NCBI GenBank assembly: GCA_019856515.1
Contig: CP082230.1
Location: 1,054,001-1,118,000, forward strand
Origin: Prolixibacteraceae bacterium
GTDB taxonomy: Bacteria; Bacteroidota; Bacteroidia; Bacteroidales; Prolixibacteraceae
DNA: 64,000 bases
Direction of reading: 5' to 3'
Shown here: piece after piece, positions 19,349 through 30,200 of the stretch
How positions within the stretch are numbered: position 1 is the first letter of the stretch
Layout of the letters: every line of letters begins with the position of its first letter
The notes under the pieces: generated by a model
Databases searched by the model: none
Told to the model about the DNA's origin: nothing
Seen by the model: only the letters and a program-made list of their open reading frames with translations
Translations under genes and position numbers: made by a program

Positions 19349-22168
19349 TTATTGTTCAGGAACAAATTCAATATGAATACGTTTTGCTTTCTTGAAGAAT
19401 TTACGTGCAAATTTCTCTACATCTTTCTTAGATGTATTTGCTAAAACAACTTCAGGATCACTCTTTTTACTTGTTTTATCAATACCTTTCACAGCATAAG
19501 CTGAAATGACATTTGCATAATACGAGTTGTGATTCTTACCCTGTTCTAGATTTTTCTGAATATTCTTCACAGTCTTATTATAGTCTTCCTCTGAGATACC
19601 CTCTTTCAACATTTGAGTGATTTGCGCTTTAACGACCTCCATCAACTCTTTTGAACGATCGGGCTTACAATCAAACCTGATCAATAGAGAAGCTTGAGAC
19701 TTAGGATATTGACTAAAAGAAGCCCTTACAACAACACCATAAGTTCCTCCTGCTTCTTCTCTCACCTTTTCAGTAAAACGAAGGTCCAATACAGCCTGTA
19801 CGATATCCATACAAAGATCATTATGTGCAGAGTAAGGCATATATTGATTAAACTCCATATATTCTGTTGTTTTAGGAGTTTCAAGTTTAATTGGAATAAC
19901 AGTCTCAACATTTTCTTTAGGGAAAGTCACTCTGCGATCCACAAATTTCTCTTTACGATTTGTTGAAGTCAAAGAAGCAATATACTTACATACCATCTTT
20001 TTTGCTTCGTCCTCTTTTACATTACCTACAAGTACAAAAGTAAAATCACTTGCATCCTGCATACGATCAAGATAAGTCTTCTTCATCATATCGAAGTCTA
20101 GACTTTCAATAAAAGCTGGGCTTAAATTCATCACACGTGGATTATGATCATTGGTAATCAATGAAATTGAATCTCTTTTAATCACATCTGGATTATTTGA
20201 TAACGATGCAACAAATGCAGCATATCTAGATTTCAACGCATCAAAAGCATCTTTGTCAAAACGAGGAGATTCGAACTTCAAATAAAGCAACTGCATCATT
20301 GTTTCAAAATCAGCAGGAACACTACTCGCTTGGATTTTTTCCTGTAGATCATTAATATTCATTGATACACCAACACGTTTACCTGTCAACATTTTCTTTA
20401 GTGCTATCGCATCGAAATTCCCTGCACCATAGTTTTCTGCAAAACTACTTGCATAAGAAGCTGATGGTAACTCTTTTATATCGCTAACAATTGATGTTCC
20501 ACCCCAGCTATAACCAACTAATGACACTTTATCTTTATCAATATCAGCAAATCGATAATACACTTTTGAACCATTTGATAAGGTCCACTCTTTTGCATCA
20601 AATTGAGGAAGAACTTTTTCTGAAACAATTGTTCCTGCTTTCACCTTTGTTTCATCAACTAAAGGTTCGTTACTTACCGCATCTTTATAAGGCTCAAGAT
20701 TCGCTGCTTTTACAGCTGTAATCATTGACAAAGCTTCTTCTTTTGTCAGATGTTTCTCTCCCTCAGTAGGTCCAGAAACAACTACAGTTCTATTTCCTTC
20801 TTCACTACATTTTTCAATCAATGCATTGACATCTTTTACCGTAATTGATGGTAGCAATGCTTGTGCTAGTTGATACTCTCCTTCAATACCAATAACAGCT
20901 GCTCCAGTGAGGAAATTCTGTTGCATCTCACGACAATAAGAGTCATTTGATATTTTAGCTCTGTCTTTATAACGAGACTCTAATGCACTTAAAATATTCA
21001 ATTTTGCTCTCTCTAACTCTGAATTTAAGAAACCAAATCTTTCTGCACGTTCCCATTCATTAAGAATTGCTTGAAAACCTTTTTTCTCTTCTCCTGGCTT
21101 TATACCACATGAAACAGAGAAAGCATCATAACCTCTTACGAAACCACTCAAAGATACATCTCCATAGATGAAAGGTGGATTCCCTTTTTGAATCAATTCA
21201 GAAATACGAGCACCTAACATCTGATTCATCAAGCTAGTTACCATATCATTACGATAATCGATTACCGTTTCTGGATTCTTTGCAGTGTTTTTTTGCACTT
21301 TATACATCGTAACTGATGTACGAGACATCTCCTTGTCCAAAGCTTGAACAAAATAAGTTTCGTTGTGATCAGGTACCTCAAAGAATGGGCGAGGCTTTGC
21401 ATCTTTAACAGCAGGCACTTCTGTAAACATTTTCTTTATTTTACCTTCAACTTCCTCTACATCAATATCACCAACAACAATGATACATTGCAGATCTGTA
21501 CGATACCAATCATGATAGAAATTTCTAAGTGTATTATACTCAAAATTATTTATTAGATCATAGTCTCCAATTATATCACGTACCGCATATTTAGAATCTT
21601 TAAACAACACAGGAAAAAACTGCTGACGAACTCTAAAACCTGCATTACGACGTGTTCTCCACTCTTCTGAAATCACACCACGCTCTGAATCAATCTCTTC
21701 TTCAGTCAAAAGAAGATAATTAGTCCAATCATGTAGAACTAAAAGACAAGTATCAACTAAACCTTTCGGACCTGTAGGTACTTCACTTAAATTATAAGCC
21801 GTTTCATTAAACGCAGTGTATGCATTGATATTGCGACCAAACTCTACACCATGTTTTTGTAAGGTATTTAAAACCCCTTTACCTTTGAAATTCTCAGTAC
21901 CATTAAAAGCCATATGCTCTAAAAAGTGAGCTAAACCATTTTGATCATCATTCTCCAAAAGCGCACCAACATTCTGAACAATATAAAAACTTGCTCTCTC
22001 TTTTGGCTCTTCGTTATGACGAATATAATACGTTAATCCGTTAGGAAGTACTCCCTTTCGAATAGTCTGTTCTAATGGTAGTGGCGAATCCATCGACACT
22101 TGTGCCTGTACGGTTGTAATAGAACATAAGGATAATACAACGACACATAAACTTAATAATTTTCTCAT
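19349..22168 (-). CDS. M16-family zinc metallopeptidase (pitrilysin/insulinase-like), exported
   Basis: 939 residues with a signal peptide (about 1-22, ...TTVQAQ). The inverted zinc motif HxxEH is present in GLAHFLEHMAFNG (about 80-92), with the distal glutamate in RGVISEEWRTRR. The protein has four M16 repeats: an active N-terminal pair and a C-terminal pair without the metal motif, the usual layout of full-length bacterial pitrilysins. It should degrade peptides in the periplasm. It is transcribed alone, closed by the terminator at 19295. Its upstream region is unusually rich in perfect palindromes (22211-22310) that overlap a likely promoter. Confidence 0.92.
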   Translation of the reverse strand: MRKLLSLCVVVLSLCSITTVQAQVSMDSPLPLEQTIRKGVLPNGLTYYIRHNEEPKERASFYIVQNVGALLENDDQNGLAHFLEHMAFNGTENFKGKGVLNTLQKHGVEFGRNINAYTAFNETAYNLSEVPTGPKGLVDTCLLVLHDWTNYLLLTEEEIDSERGVISEEWRTRRNAGFRVRQQFFPVLFKDSKYAVRDIIGDYDLINNFEYNTLRNFYHDWYRTDLQCIIVVGDIDVEEVEGKIKKMFTEVPAVKDAKPRPFFEVPDHNETYFVQALDKEMSRTSVTMYKVQKNTAKNPETVIDYRNDMVTSLMNQMLGARISELIQKGNPPFIYGDVSLSGFVRGYDAFSVSCGIKPGEEKKGFQAILNEWERAERFGFLNSELERAKLNILSALESRYKDRAKISNDSYCREMQQNFLTGAAVIGIEGEYQLAQALLPSITVKDVNALIEKCSEEGNRTVVVSGPTEGEKHLTKEEALSMITAVKAANLEPYKDAVSNEPLVDETKVKAGTIVSEKVLPQFDAKEWTLSNGSKVYYRFADIDKDKVSLVGYSWGGTSIVSDIKELPSASYASSFAENYGAGNFDAIALKKMLTGKRVGVSMNINDLQEKIQASSVPADFETMMQLLYLKFESPRFDKDAFDALKSRYAAFVASLSNNPDVIKRDSISLITNDHNPRVMNLSPAFIESLDFDMMKKTYLDRMQDASDFTFVLVGNVKEDEAKKMVCKYIASLTSTNRKEKFVDRRVTFPKENVETVIPIKLETPKTTEYMEFNQYMPYSAHNDLCMDIVQAVLDLRFTEKVREEAGGTYGVVVRASFSQYPKSQASLLIRFDCKPDRSKELMEVVKAQITQMLKEGISEEDYNKTVKNIQKNLEQGKNHNSYYANVISAYAVKGIDKTSKKSDPEVVLANTSKKDVEKFARKFFKKAKRIHIEFVPEQ

Positions 22169-22210
22169 ACAATTTTTGTTTAGTCAAATATCCACACAAA
22201 TGGATACGTC

Positions 22211-22310
22211 ATTTAAACCAAGGTTTAAATTAACATTTTTTAATTAAAATCAAATATAATATGATTTTAATTTAAAAGGTATGTAACTTATATTATTATC
22301 CTTTTAAATT
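22211..22310. repeat. Cluster of three perfect inverted repeats upstream of the M16 gene
   Basis: (1) ATTTAAACC-AA-GGTTTAAAT, 9-bp arms, 22211-22230. (2) AATTAAAATCA / TGATTTTAATT, 11-bp arms with a 9-base loop, 22242-22272. (3) AATTTAAAAGG / CCTTTTAAATT, 11-bp arms with a 20-base loop, 22269-22310. Repeats 2 and 3 share bases, so they could form alternative structures. The minus-strand -7 element TATATTTG (22251-22258) lies in the loop of repeat 2. Confidence 0.7.
22251..22258 (-). promoter_or_regulatory. Putative -7 element of the M16 peptidase promoter
   Basis: The minus-strand reading TATATTTG matches TAnnTTTG, 83 bases before the ATG. No convincing -33 TTTG is seen at the right distance. 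Confidence 0.3.
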
Positions 22311-22585
22311 TATATCATTTAACCTAATGATTAAAACATATAAAAAATGACTCCTTGTGATAAAAGCAATAACCAGAAAGGTTGATTCAATACTCCACCA
22401 CTCATCTAAATTAGTATATCCCTAAACGGTATAATTACAAAATATATAAATTATTTTTATTTATGATATAAATAAAAGCCTACACATTATTATTATCAGT
22501 AACTTAAGCACCAGAATAATTTGAGTTAGATACAATAACTAATTGAGTTTACCTTTCAATAAAGACTAGAAAAACACACAAGCTT

Positions 22586-23986
22586 ATGAAACAATCAATT
22601 TTACTTCTAATGTTCTTATGGACTAGTGCAATTTATGCACAGTCCTTAAAAATTCCTCAGATAATTGGTTCCAACATGGTCCTGCAAAGAAACGATACCG
22701 TGAAGATATGGGGATGGTCTACTCCAGAAAAGAAGATTCGTATTAAAACTTCTTGGAATAAAAAAAGCTATACAACATATGCTAACGGTAAAGGAAAGTG
22801 GACTGTAAGTGTCGTTACTACTCAAGCAGGAGGACCTTATCAATTAGAAGTTAAATCGGCGAATGAAAAACAACTATTCAAGAATATTTTATTAGGTGAG
22901 GTTTGGTTATTTTCAGGACAATCGAACATGAACTTCAATCTAAAAGGAAGTTATGGAAGCTATCCACTAGAGAGAGACCAGATTTTATTGGCTTCAAACC
23001 AATCCAAAATTAGAATATTTGATGTTGATCGTAAAGTCAGTCTAGTCCCATCTGACACTCTACTATCAAAAGAAAAATGGGAAATTTCCACTCCTCAAAA
23101 TGCAGCCAATACAAGTGCTATCGCATATATGTTTGCACTACAACTTCATCAAACACTTAATGTTCCTATTGGTATTATTCACACCTCCTATGGGGGAAGC
23201 TACATCTCAGCGTGGTTAAGTAAAGAGACGTTGAAAAAATACAATCAATACGATCTAAAGAATCTAAAGTACACTAAGTGGAACAATGATATTCCATCAG
23301 CAATATATAATGCAATGTTAAAACCATTAGCTCCATATGGGATTAAAGGTGCACTTTGGTATCAAGGGGAATCTGACAGAAAAACACCACAATTATATAT
23401 TCAACAGTATCAAGACTTAGCAAATGATTGGCGTTCTATATTTCAACAAGATTTCCCAATATATATGGCACAAATTGCACCTTTTGGATATAAACCGCCA
23501 TCACAATCTCAGTATATCAGGGAAGCGCAAATCAAAGCAGCAAATATGATCTCCCAAGGAGGCATTGTGATTACAAGTGATGTAGGAGAAAAAGGGAATA
23601 TACACCCACATAAGAAAAAACCTATTGCTGATCGTTTCTTGAGACTAGCTTTAAACCAAGCATATGGTATGACAGCCATAGATGCATCTAGCCCAAGATA
23701 TGAAACCCATAAGATTGATGAAAATAAAATTGTTCTACAATTTAAGGATGCAAATGAAGGTTTACATTGTAATGATAAAGATCTAAAATATTTTGAAATA
23801 GCAGGCATAAATAAGAAATTCTACCCTGCCAAAGCAAAGATCGTTGGTCGAAATAAAATTGAAGTATCTTCAAAAAATGTTACACAACCTATTGCTGTAA
23901 GATATGGATGGAGAAATTTCTTTATTGGTAATATCTATGATTCGCACGATCTTCCTCTATCTTCTTTTCGTACAGATAAGTGGTAG
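22586..23986 (+). CDS. Sialate O-acetylesterase-like exported carbohydrate esterase
   Basis: 466 residues with a signal peptide (about 1-19, ...IYAQ). The SGNH/SASA-type catalytic features are visible: nucleophile serine in LFSGQSNMNF (about 114-119), the GALWYQGESD block (about 253-262), and the late Asp/His pair in SDVGEKGNIHPHKK (about 331-344). An N-terminal beta-domain (about 20-100) precedes the catalytic fold. The family removes O-acetyl groups from sialic acid or, more widely, from plant and algal glycans; the substrate here is unknown. The sulfatase gene follows 80 bases downstream on the same strand and is probably co-transcribed. Together they would remove acetyl and sulfate groups before glycosidases act. 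Confidence 0.85.
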   Translation: MKQSILLLMFLWTSAIYAQSLKIPQIIGSNMVLQRNDTVKIWGWSTPEKKIRIKTSWNKKSYTTYANGKGKWTVSVVTTQAGGPYQLEVKSANEKQLFKNILLGEVWLFSGQSNMNFNLKGSYGSYPLERDQILLASNQSKIRIFDVDRKVSLVPSDTLLSKEKWEISTPQNAANTSAIAYMFALQLHQTLNVPIGIIHTSYGGSYISAWLSKETLKKYNQYDLKNLKYTKWNNDIPSAIYNAMLKPLAPYGIKGALWYQGESDRKTPQLYIQQYQDLANDWRSIFQQDFPIYMAQIAPFGYKPPSQSQYIREAQIKAANMISQGGIVITSDVGEKGNIHPHKKKPIADRFLRLALNQAYGMTAIDASSPRYETHKIDENKIVLQFKDANEGLHCNDKDLKYFEIAGINKKFYPAKAKIVGRNKIEVSSKNVTQPIAVRYGWRNFFIGNIYDSHDLPLSSFRTDKW

Positions 23987-24066
23987 TCCATCAAAAAAAA
24001 ATTACTCACTAAAAACTCAAGATTCTTTAGAGAGTAAATTATCTAACAACTTTTCATTTAAACAAG

Positions 24067-25626
24067 ATGAATTTTAAACACACAACGAAAGTCCTTACCC
24101 TAGCTCTTCTTGCCTCCTCGCAATTAGTCCAAGCTAAGAAAACATCAAAAAAATTGCAACCCAATATTGTCGTATTCATGGTGGATGACATGGGGTGGCA
24201 AGATACATCTCTACCATTTTGGAATAAAGAAACATATCTCAACAAACAGTTTCACACTCCCAACATGGAGAAATTAGCATCAGAGGGGATGATGTTTACA
24301 CAAGCTTATGCATGTGCCATATGCTCTCCCACTAGAGTGAGTCTTATGACTGGAATGAATGCGGCAAGACATAGAGTGACCAATTGGACACTATACAAAG
24401 ATAAGATGAACCAGGGGTCACCTAAAGGACTAAAAATACCTGAATGGAATTATAATGGTGTCGGGGTGGATCAAGCTGTATCTCACACAGCATACACTCC
24501 TCAACCTCTTCCAAAAGTCCTTCAGGACAATGGTTATTACACAATTCATTGCGGAAAAGCGCATTTCGGTGCCATTGGAACTCCTACCGAAGATCCTCGA
24601 TCACTTGGGTTTGATGTGAATATTGCAGGACATGCTGCAGGAGGGCCTGCTTCATATTTAGGGAGCGATAATTTTGCTAAACCCCAAAAGAAAAATTCTA
24701 TTTGGAACATACCTGGTTTAGAAGAATTTCATGGGAAAGATATCTTTCTAACAGAAGCATTAACACAAAAAGCTCTTCAAGTAGTTACAGACTCTGTTCC
24801 TTCTCAGAAACCATTCTTTCTTTACATGGCACATTATGCAGTTCATTCACCTATTATGGGAGACGATCGTTTCGTTCAGAAATACATTGATCAAGGATTA
24901 AGCCCAATAGAAGCAAAATATGCATCCATGGTTGAAGGAATGGACAAAAGTTTAGGAGATATAATGTACTATCTCAAAAAGAATAATTTAGAGAAAAACA
25001 CAGTTATTCTTTTCATGTCTGACAATGGTGGCCTAAGTGCATTAGCCCGTGGAGGATTAGCTCATACCCACAACTATCCTCTATCTAGTGGTAAAGGTTC
25101 AATTAGAGAAGGGGGAATTAGAGAACCAATGATTGTAAAATGGCCACAAGTAGTAAAACCTAATACTAAATGTGATGACTATGTCATTATTGAAGATTTC
25201 TTTCCAACCATACTTGAAATAGCTCAGGTCAAAGAGCTCCCAAATAAGCACCAGCCGATTGATGGAAAATCTTTCACACCACTCTTAGAAGGACAAAAAA
25301 ACATCAATAACAAACGACCTATATTTTGGCACTCACCTAATTTCTGGGGGCCATCTGGACCGGGTATATCTTTCTATAGTGCCATAAGAGAAGGGGATTG
25401 GAAATTAATATACTACCATACCAATCAAAAATTTGAATTATTCAATATCAAAGAAGATATTGGCGAACACTACAACCTAGCATGCCAACAAAAAGACAGA
25501 ACAAAACAATTGGCAAAAAAGCTTTCTGATTATCTACGAGAGGTAAAAGCCCAACTGCCTATCATTGCAAAAACAGGAGAAAAAGTCCCATTGCCAGATG
25601 AAATAGAAATCATAGAAGAGCCCTAA
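24067..25626 (+). CDS. Exported S1-family sulfatase
   Basis: 519 residues with a signal peptide (about 1-23, ...LVQAK). The metal site is in FMVDDMGWQD. The sulfatase signature CSPTR (C86), within CAICSPTRVSLMTG, provides the cysteine that must be converted to formylglycine. DNGG later in the chain supplies further metal ligands. The C-terminal part (AIREGDWKLIYYH) is the usual sulfatase small domain. Because the modified residue is a cysteine, a maturation enzyme is needed. None is in this window: the SUMF1 domain at 2807 lacks the catalytic cysteines. It probably desulfates a polysaccharide imported or bound by the convergent SusCD pair. Confidence 0.93.
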   Translation: MNFKHTTKVLTLALLASSQLVQAKKTSKKLQPNIVVFMVDDMGWQDTSLPFWNKETYLNKQFHTPNMEKLASEGMMFTQAYACAICSPTRVSLMTGMNAARHRVTNWTLYKDKMNQGSPKGLKIPEWNYNGVGVDQAVSHTAYTPQPLPKVLQDNGYYTIHCGKAHFGAIGTPTEDPRSLGFDVNIAGHAAGGPASYLGSDNFAKPQKKNSIWNIPGLEEFHGKDIFLTEALTQKALQVVTDSVPSQKPFFLYMAHYAVHSPIMGDDRFVQKYIDQGLSPIEAKYASMVEGMDKSLGDIMYYLKKNNLEKNTVILFMSDNGGLSALARGGLAHTHNYPLSSGKGSIREGGIREPMIVKWPQVVKPNTKCDDYVIIEDFFPTILEIAQVKELPNKHQPIDGKSFTPLLEGQKNINNKRPIFWHSPNFWGPSGPGISFYSAIREGDWKLIYYHTNQKFELFNIKEDIGEHYNLACQQKDRTKQLAKKLSDYLREVKAQLPIIAKTGEKVPLPDEIEIIEEP

Positions 25627-25654
25627 TAGATAGATAGGATTTAGATTGATATCA

Positions 25655-25690
25655 TGCAAGGAACATTCTTATGTAAGAATGCTCCTTGCA
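25655..25690. terminator. Strong bidirectional terminator between sulfatase and susD
   Basis: TGCAAGGAACATTCTTA pairs with TAAGAATGCTCCTTGCA: 17-bp arms with one mismatch and a 2-base loop. A short T run (TATTTTG) follows on the plus strand. It separates the convergent sulfatase (+) and SusD (-) genes. Confidence 0.8.
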
Positions 25691-25706
25691 TATTTTGAAA
25701 CTCCAA

Positions 25707-27239
25707 TTATTTTAAATTAGGATTTATATTAACCTCATTAGATGGTATTGGCCAATATTCATATGAAGAATTGTAATTTAATCCTGCATCTACAAGATCA
25801 TTTAACTCCCCCCATCTTTTCAAATCTCCCCAACGATGTCCTTCAAAAAGAAGCTCGACTCTACGATCTTTCTTAATCTGAACTAATAATGCATCTGCAT
25901 CACTATCTGAGATACCGTCCATTGTTAAGCCAGCTCTATCTCTAATTTTCTTCAACTCTGTCCAAGCCTCTGCAGTCTTTCCAGGAATCATTGCTAAAGC
26001 TTCCGCTCGATTAAGAATTACTTCAGCATATCTTATTACAGGAACATTGATAGCTGATCCCACCGAAAAATACTTTCCTCCTGCTCTCCAATACGCTGGA
26101 TCATGATAAAGAAACTTACGCATTTGCAATGCCCCTTTTTCTTTTAAATCAGCTCTAAAATCTTTGTACAAATCAAAATCAGGAAAAACACTTGTCTTAT
26201 TGAATTCAGGATAATTGATCTTGTCTACCCCTGCAATAAGAATTGAGCCCTGCCTACGAATATCATCTTTTTCAAATATATCTAAAATATCATATACCTT
26301 ATTTCCATTTTCATCATTTACTTTTCTAGGGCGTAGATATTGCCCCCAAGAGATACGTGGCCATATATGTTGTAGAATAGTTGTCTCAGCAGATTCTGCA
26401 CTCCAATATTTACCTTTACCACCGACAAACTGTACTTCAAAAATAGACTCATTACTATTCTGTTTCATTCCATCAAACATATGTACAAAATCGTTAGAAT
26501 CAACCAAGCTGTAACCAAGTTTCTCTACTTCTGTTGCTGCTTCTGCTGCACCTTTATAATCTTTAGTCCATAAACGAATACGACTTAATAATCCATATGC
26601 TGCACCTTTAGTTACCCTTCCTACTTCAGATTTACCATAACTAACAGGTAATTTTAGTGCTGCATTTAAAAGATCTTTATCTAACTGACTCCAAATCTCA
26701 TTAGAAGCTGTTTTCTTGATTGTGTTTGCCTTCTCAGGGGCTAACACAGTTGTTGGAAAAGGGACATCTCCAAAGCCACTAACAAGGTTAAAATAGAATA
26801 ACGATCTTAAAAACAACACCTCTCCGATATATCGATCTTTCATATCTGGAGACAGATCACCTGCATTATCAATATTATCTAAAACATAATTTGCTCTTAC
26901 AATTCCTTTATAACAAGCATTCCATCTGCTACCAAAATATTGGTTGGTATTCTTCCATCGGAAATAATGAATTGAGACTAAATCTGGACCAAAACCACCA
27001 TCACCCCATGGATTATAAATATTATCAGTAGGAGCTTCTCCAAGCACAATGAATGACCAACTATAAAGTCCTCCATAGCTTAAAGGATCATAAACAGCTG
27101 TTACAGCATCACCGACCTGACTAGCATACTTCATGAATGTACCTGAATTTTGTCCATTCATATCAGTCTTATTTAAGACATCATCACACCCATATAATGT
27201 AATGAGTGCTACTATATATAAAATTATATTTTTCTTCAT
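25707..27239 (-). CDS. susD: SusD/RagB-type surface glycan-binding lipoprotein
   Basis: 510 residues. The lipoprotein signal (residues 1-18) ends in LYGC, followed by DD, a pattern compatible with export to the cell surface. The alpha-helical TPR-like core and the C-terminal block RRVELLFEGHRWGDLKRWGEL are diagnostic of the RagB/SusD family. It caps the SusC barrel and delivers oligosaccharide to it. It lies 12 bases downstream of susC, so the two form one transcript. No other gene of the locus is on this strand, so this is a minimal susCD pair facing the esterase-sulfatase pair. Confidence 0.95.
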   Translation of the reverse strand: MKKNIILYIVALITLYGCDDVLNKTDMNGQNSGTFMKYASQVGDAVTAVYDPLSYGGLYSWSFIVLGEAPTDNIYNPWGDGGFGPDLVSIHYFRWKNTNQYFGSRWNACYKGIVRANYVLDNIDNAGDLSPDMKDRYIGEVLFLRSLFYFNLVSGFGDVPFPTTVLAPEKANTIKKTASNEIWSQLDKDLLNAALKLPVSYGKSEVGRVTKGAAYGLLSRIRLWTKDYKGAAEAATEVEKLGYSLVDSNDFVHMFDGMKQNSNESIFEVQFVGGKGKYWSAESAETTILQHIWPRISWGQYLRPRKVNDENGNKVYDILDIFEKDDIRRQGSILIAGVDKINYPEFNKTSVFPDFDLYKDFRADLKEKGALQMRKFLYHDPAYWRAGGKYFSVGSAINVPVIRYAEVILNRAEALAMIPGKTAEAWTELKKIRDRAGLTMDGISDSDADALLVQIKKDRRVELLFEGHRWGDLKRWGELNDLVDAGLNYNSSYEYWPIPSNEVNINPNLK

Positions 27240-27251
27240 CTTTTTTTACTT

Positions 27252-30200
27252 TTAGAAGCTAATATTTACACCCATAATAAAAGTCCTTGATGGAGGATAT
27301 AAGAAATGATCTACACCTGATTGTAGGTTACTTCCTCCATTAGCACCCACTTCAGGGTCAACTCCTGAATAATTCGTGAATGTAAAAGGATTCTTCACAC
27401 TACCATAAATCCTGAATTTAGAGAAATGCATGGCCTTTTTTACTCCTTTTGGCAATTCATACCCCAACTGAATTAGTGAACATCTCAGATATGCCCCACT
27501 TTCCACATAATAACTTGAGAATCTAATATTTTGATTCGGATCATTTGGGTGAGCTCTAAAGTAAGGTGTATTTGGCATCTCAGGCGTCCAAGGTTGGTGT
27601 ACCATTTTATTCTCTCCACGTGTTGGATCCAACATTGATCGTTTTGTTAAATTCATCACATCATTACCATAGACACCATTAAATGCAACGCTTAAAGAAA
27701 CATTAGCATAACTTACTTCTGCATTTAGTGCATAGGTAAAATCTGGAACAGGGCTACCGATGAATGTACGATCATCCTCAGTGATTTCTCCATCACCATT
27801 CAAATCTTTAAACCGAATATCACCATCTGCTGCATTAGGTTGGATTTTTTGCTTTGTTCCATCTTCTAATGTTGTTGTATAACTGTCTGCTTCTCCTTTT
27901 TGAAATAGTCCGTCTGCAACATAACCATAGAACTCACCAAGCTCACGGCCTTCTTGAGTTCGAGTCAATCGTGACCCTTGGAAAGAGAAACTTTCGTAGT
28001 ATCCTTTTCTTCCAACATTCCACACTTTGTTATTAAATGTGGTAATATTACCACCAACAGTATAAGTCAATCGATCAATATTATTAGTATAGTTCAAAGA
28101 CAATTCCACACCAGAATTAGTCAATTCAGCAATATTTTGTACCATAGAACCAGGATTGGATCCAGAAGAAATCCCCGTAACTGCTGATTGCTGTACACTA
28201 ATCAACATATCACTATGATGTTTTGTGAAATATTCAGCTGTAACACTTAGTTTATTATCAAACAAATATGCATCCACACCATAACTCGTTTGCGTCACTG
28301 TTTCCCACATTACATCCGGGTTCGCTAAGCTCCTTGAGGCTACACCATTCGTAACTTTACCATAATTATCACCAAAAGGATAAGAGAAACCAGACACCAT
28401 CGAAGCGGAATAGGCATAGTTACCAATACCGTTATTACCGACTTGCCCCCATCCACCTCTTATTTTCATCGAAGATATAATGCCTTCTTTAGGGAAAAAT
28501 GCCTCTTCAGAAATACGCCATCCTGCAGAGATTGATGGGAATACCCCCCACTTATTATTTGATCCAAAACGAGAAGATCCGTCACGTCTAATATTGGCTG
28601 TAATTAAGAATCGCTCATCTAAGTTTAAAAATACCCTTCCGAAGAAAGATAACATTCCATGCTCTTGAATGCCATTAGATATCGTGGATGGATCAACACC
28701 ATTAGCACTAACCACATAATATCCATTATCCTGATATTTAGTACCGACATTTAGATTCTCAGAGACACTTTCCTGATAACTCTGGCCTAAAGTAGACTGT
28801 AAGCTACTACTCCCAAATTTCAATTTATAATTTAAAGTATTTTCATGAAGAAGATTTGTTGATCGTCCAAAACCTCTTCCTACACTTTGACGATCTTGGA
28901 TTGCTGTCCCTAAATCATAAGTATCTGAAATTCCTTTTTTATAACTCCCAGTATATGTATAGGAAACAGCAGTTTTAAAACTTAAATCTTTGGTAAGATT
29001 TAAATTGGCAAACACATTCGCCATGAACTTATTTGTTTCTGCTGGATAACGTTCTCTTTCAGCAAAAAATAACGGATTTCCTATGGGTTTATATAACGAA
29101 TTCTTTTCTGTGGGAGAATAATTTCCATTCTCATCATACACAGGAATCGTTGGGTAGAAAGTATAGGCAGAGGTAATCAAACTATTAAAATTATTTCTAC
29201 CACCACTCAGATTGTTCTGTTTTGAGTTAGAAAAGCTTATGTTTGCTCCCACCTTAAACCACTCTTTAATTTGTCTATCTACATTTGTTCTCAACGTAAA
29301 ACGCTCGAATGAAGTACCTTTAGTAGTTCCTTCTTGTGACAAGTATCCTGCAGAAATGAAGAAATGACCTTTATCACTAGCTCCAGAGAATGAGATCTGA
29401 TGATCTTGAATTGGCGCAATTTGAGTAATCGCATCCACCCAATCTGTGCCTTCTCCATAACTTTCTGGATCATTTAATGGATAGTCCTTTCCAAGAATAG
29501 TACTCGCATTTTTCATATATTGAGCATAATCAGCTCCTGTCATTGTCTCTACAGCATTATATATTTTTTGTACACCATAGTAACCATTATAAGATACAAC
29601 ACCTTCTCCCTTCTTTCCTTTCTTCGTAGTAATAATAATTACCCCATTGGCTGCTCTTGCTCCATAAATTGCTGCCGAAGCCGCATCTTTAAGAATATCT
29701 AACGAGGCGATATCATTCGGATTAATAGATGATAGCGGATTGCTATTCTCAGATCCTGAAGCTGCAATAGGTACACCATCAACGACATACAATGGCTCAC
29801 TATTATTAAAACCTCCAACACCTCGTATCCTTACTGAAACACCACCACCTGGAGTAGCACTGTTTTGCATAACATGGACTCCAGCAACTTTACCTTGAAG
29901 ACCTTGGTCAAGTGTTGCTCCTGCACTTTTGGTAATATCCTCTGATTTAACAGAGGCAACAGAGCCTGTTAGATCTTTTTTCTTCATTGAACCATAACCG
30001 ATAGCAACAACTTCATCAAGAGAAGTTATGTTCTCTTTCATTGTAACATCAATTTGAGTCCTACCTTTTATTAATACTTCCTGGTTTTGGAAACCTAAAT
30101 ACGAATAAATCAACGTTGAATTGCCTATTGCATCAATTGCATATTTCCCATCAAAATCTGATGCCGTTCCTTTAGTCGTTCCTTTAATCATTACAGCCAC

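Larger units (their letters stand above)
22169..22585. other. Divergent intergenic region with nested palindromes
   Basis: 417 bases between the M16 peptidase and the esterase gene. The part nearest the M16 gene contains three consecutive perfect inverted repeats and a TATATTTG element, listed separately. The part nearer the esterase shows nothing I can name. Confidence 0.5.
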
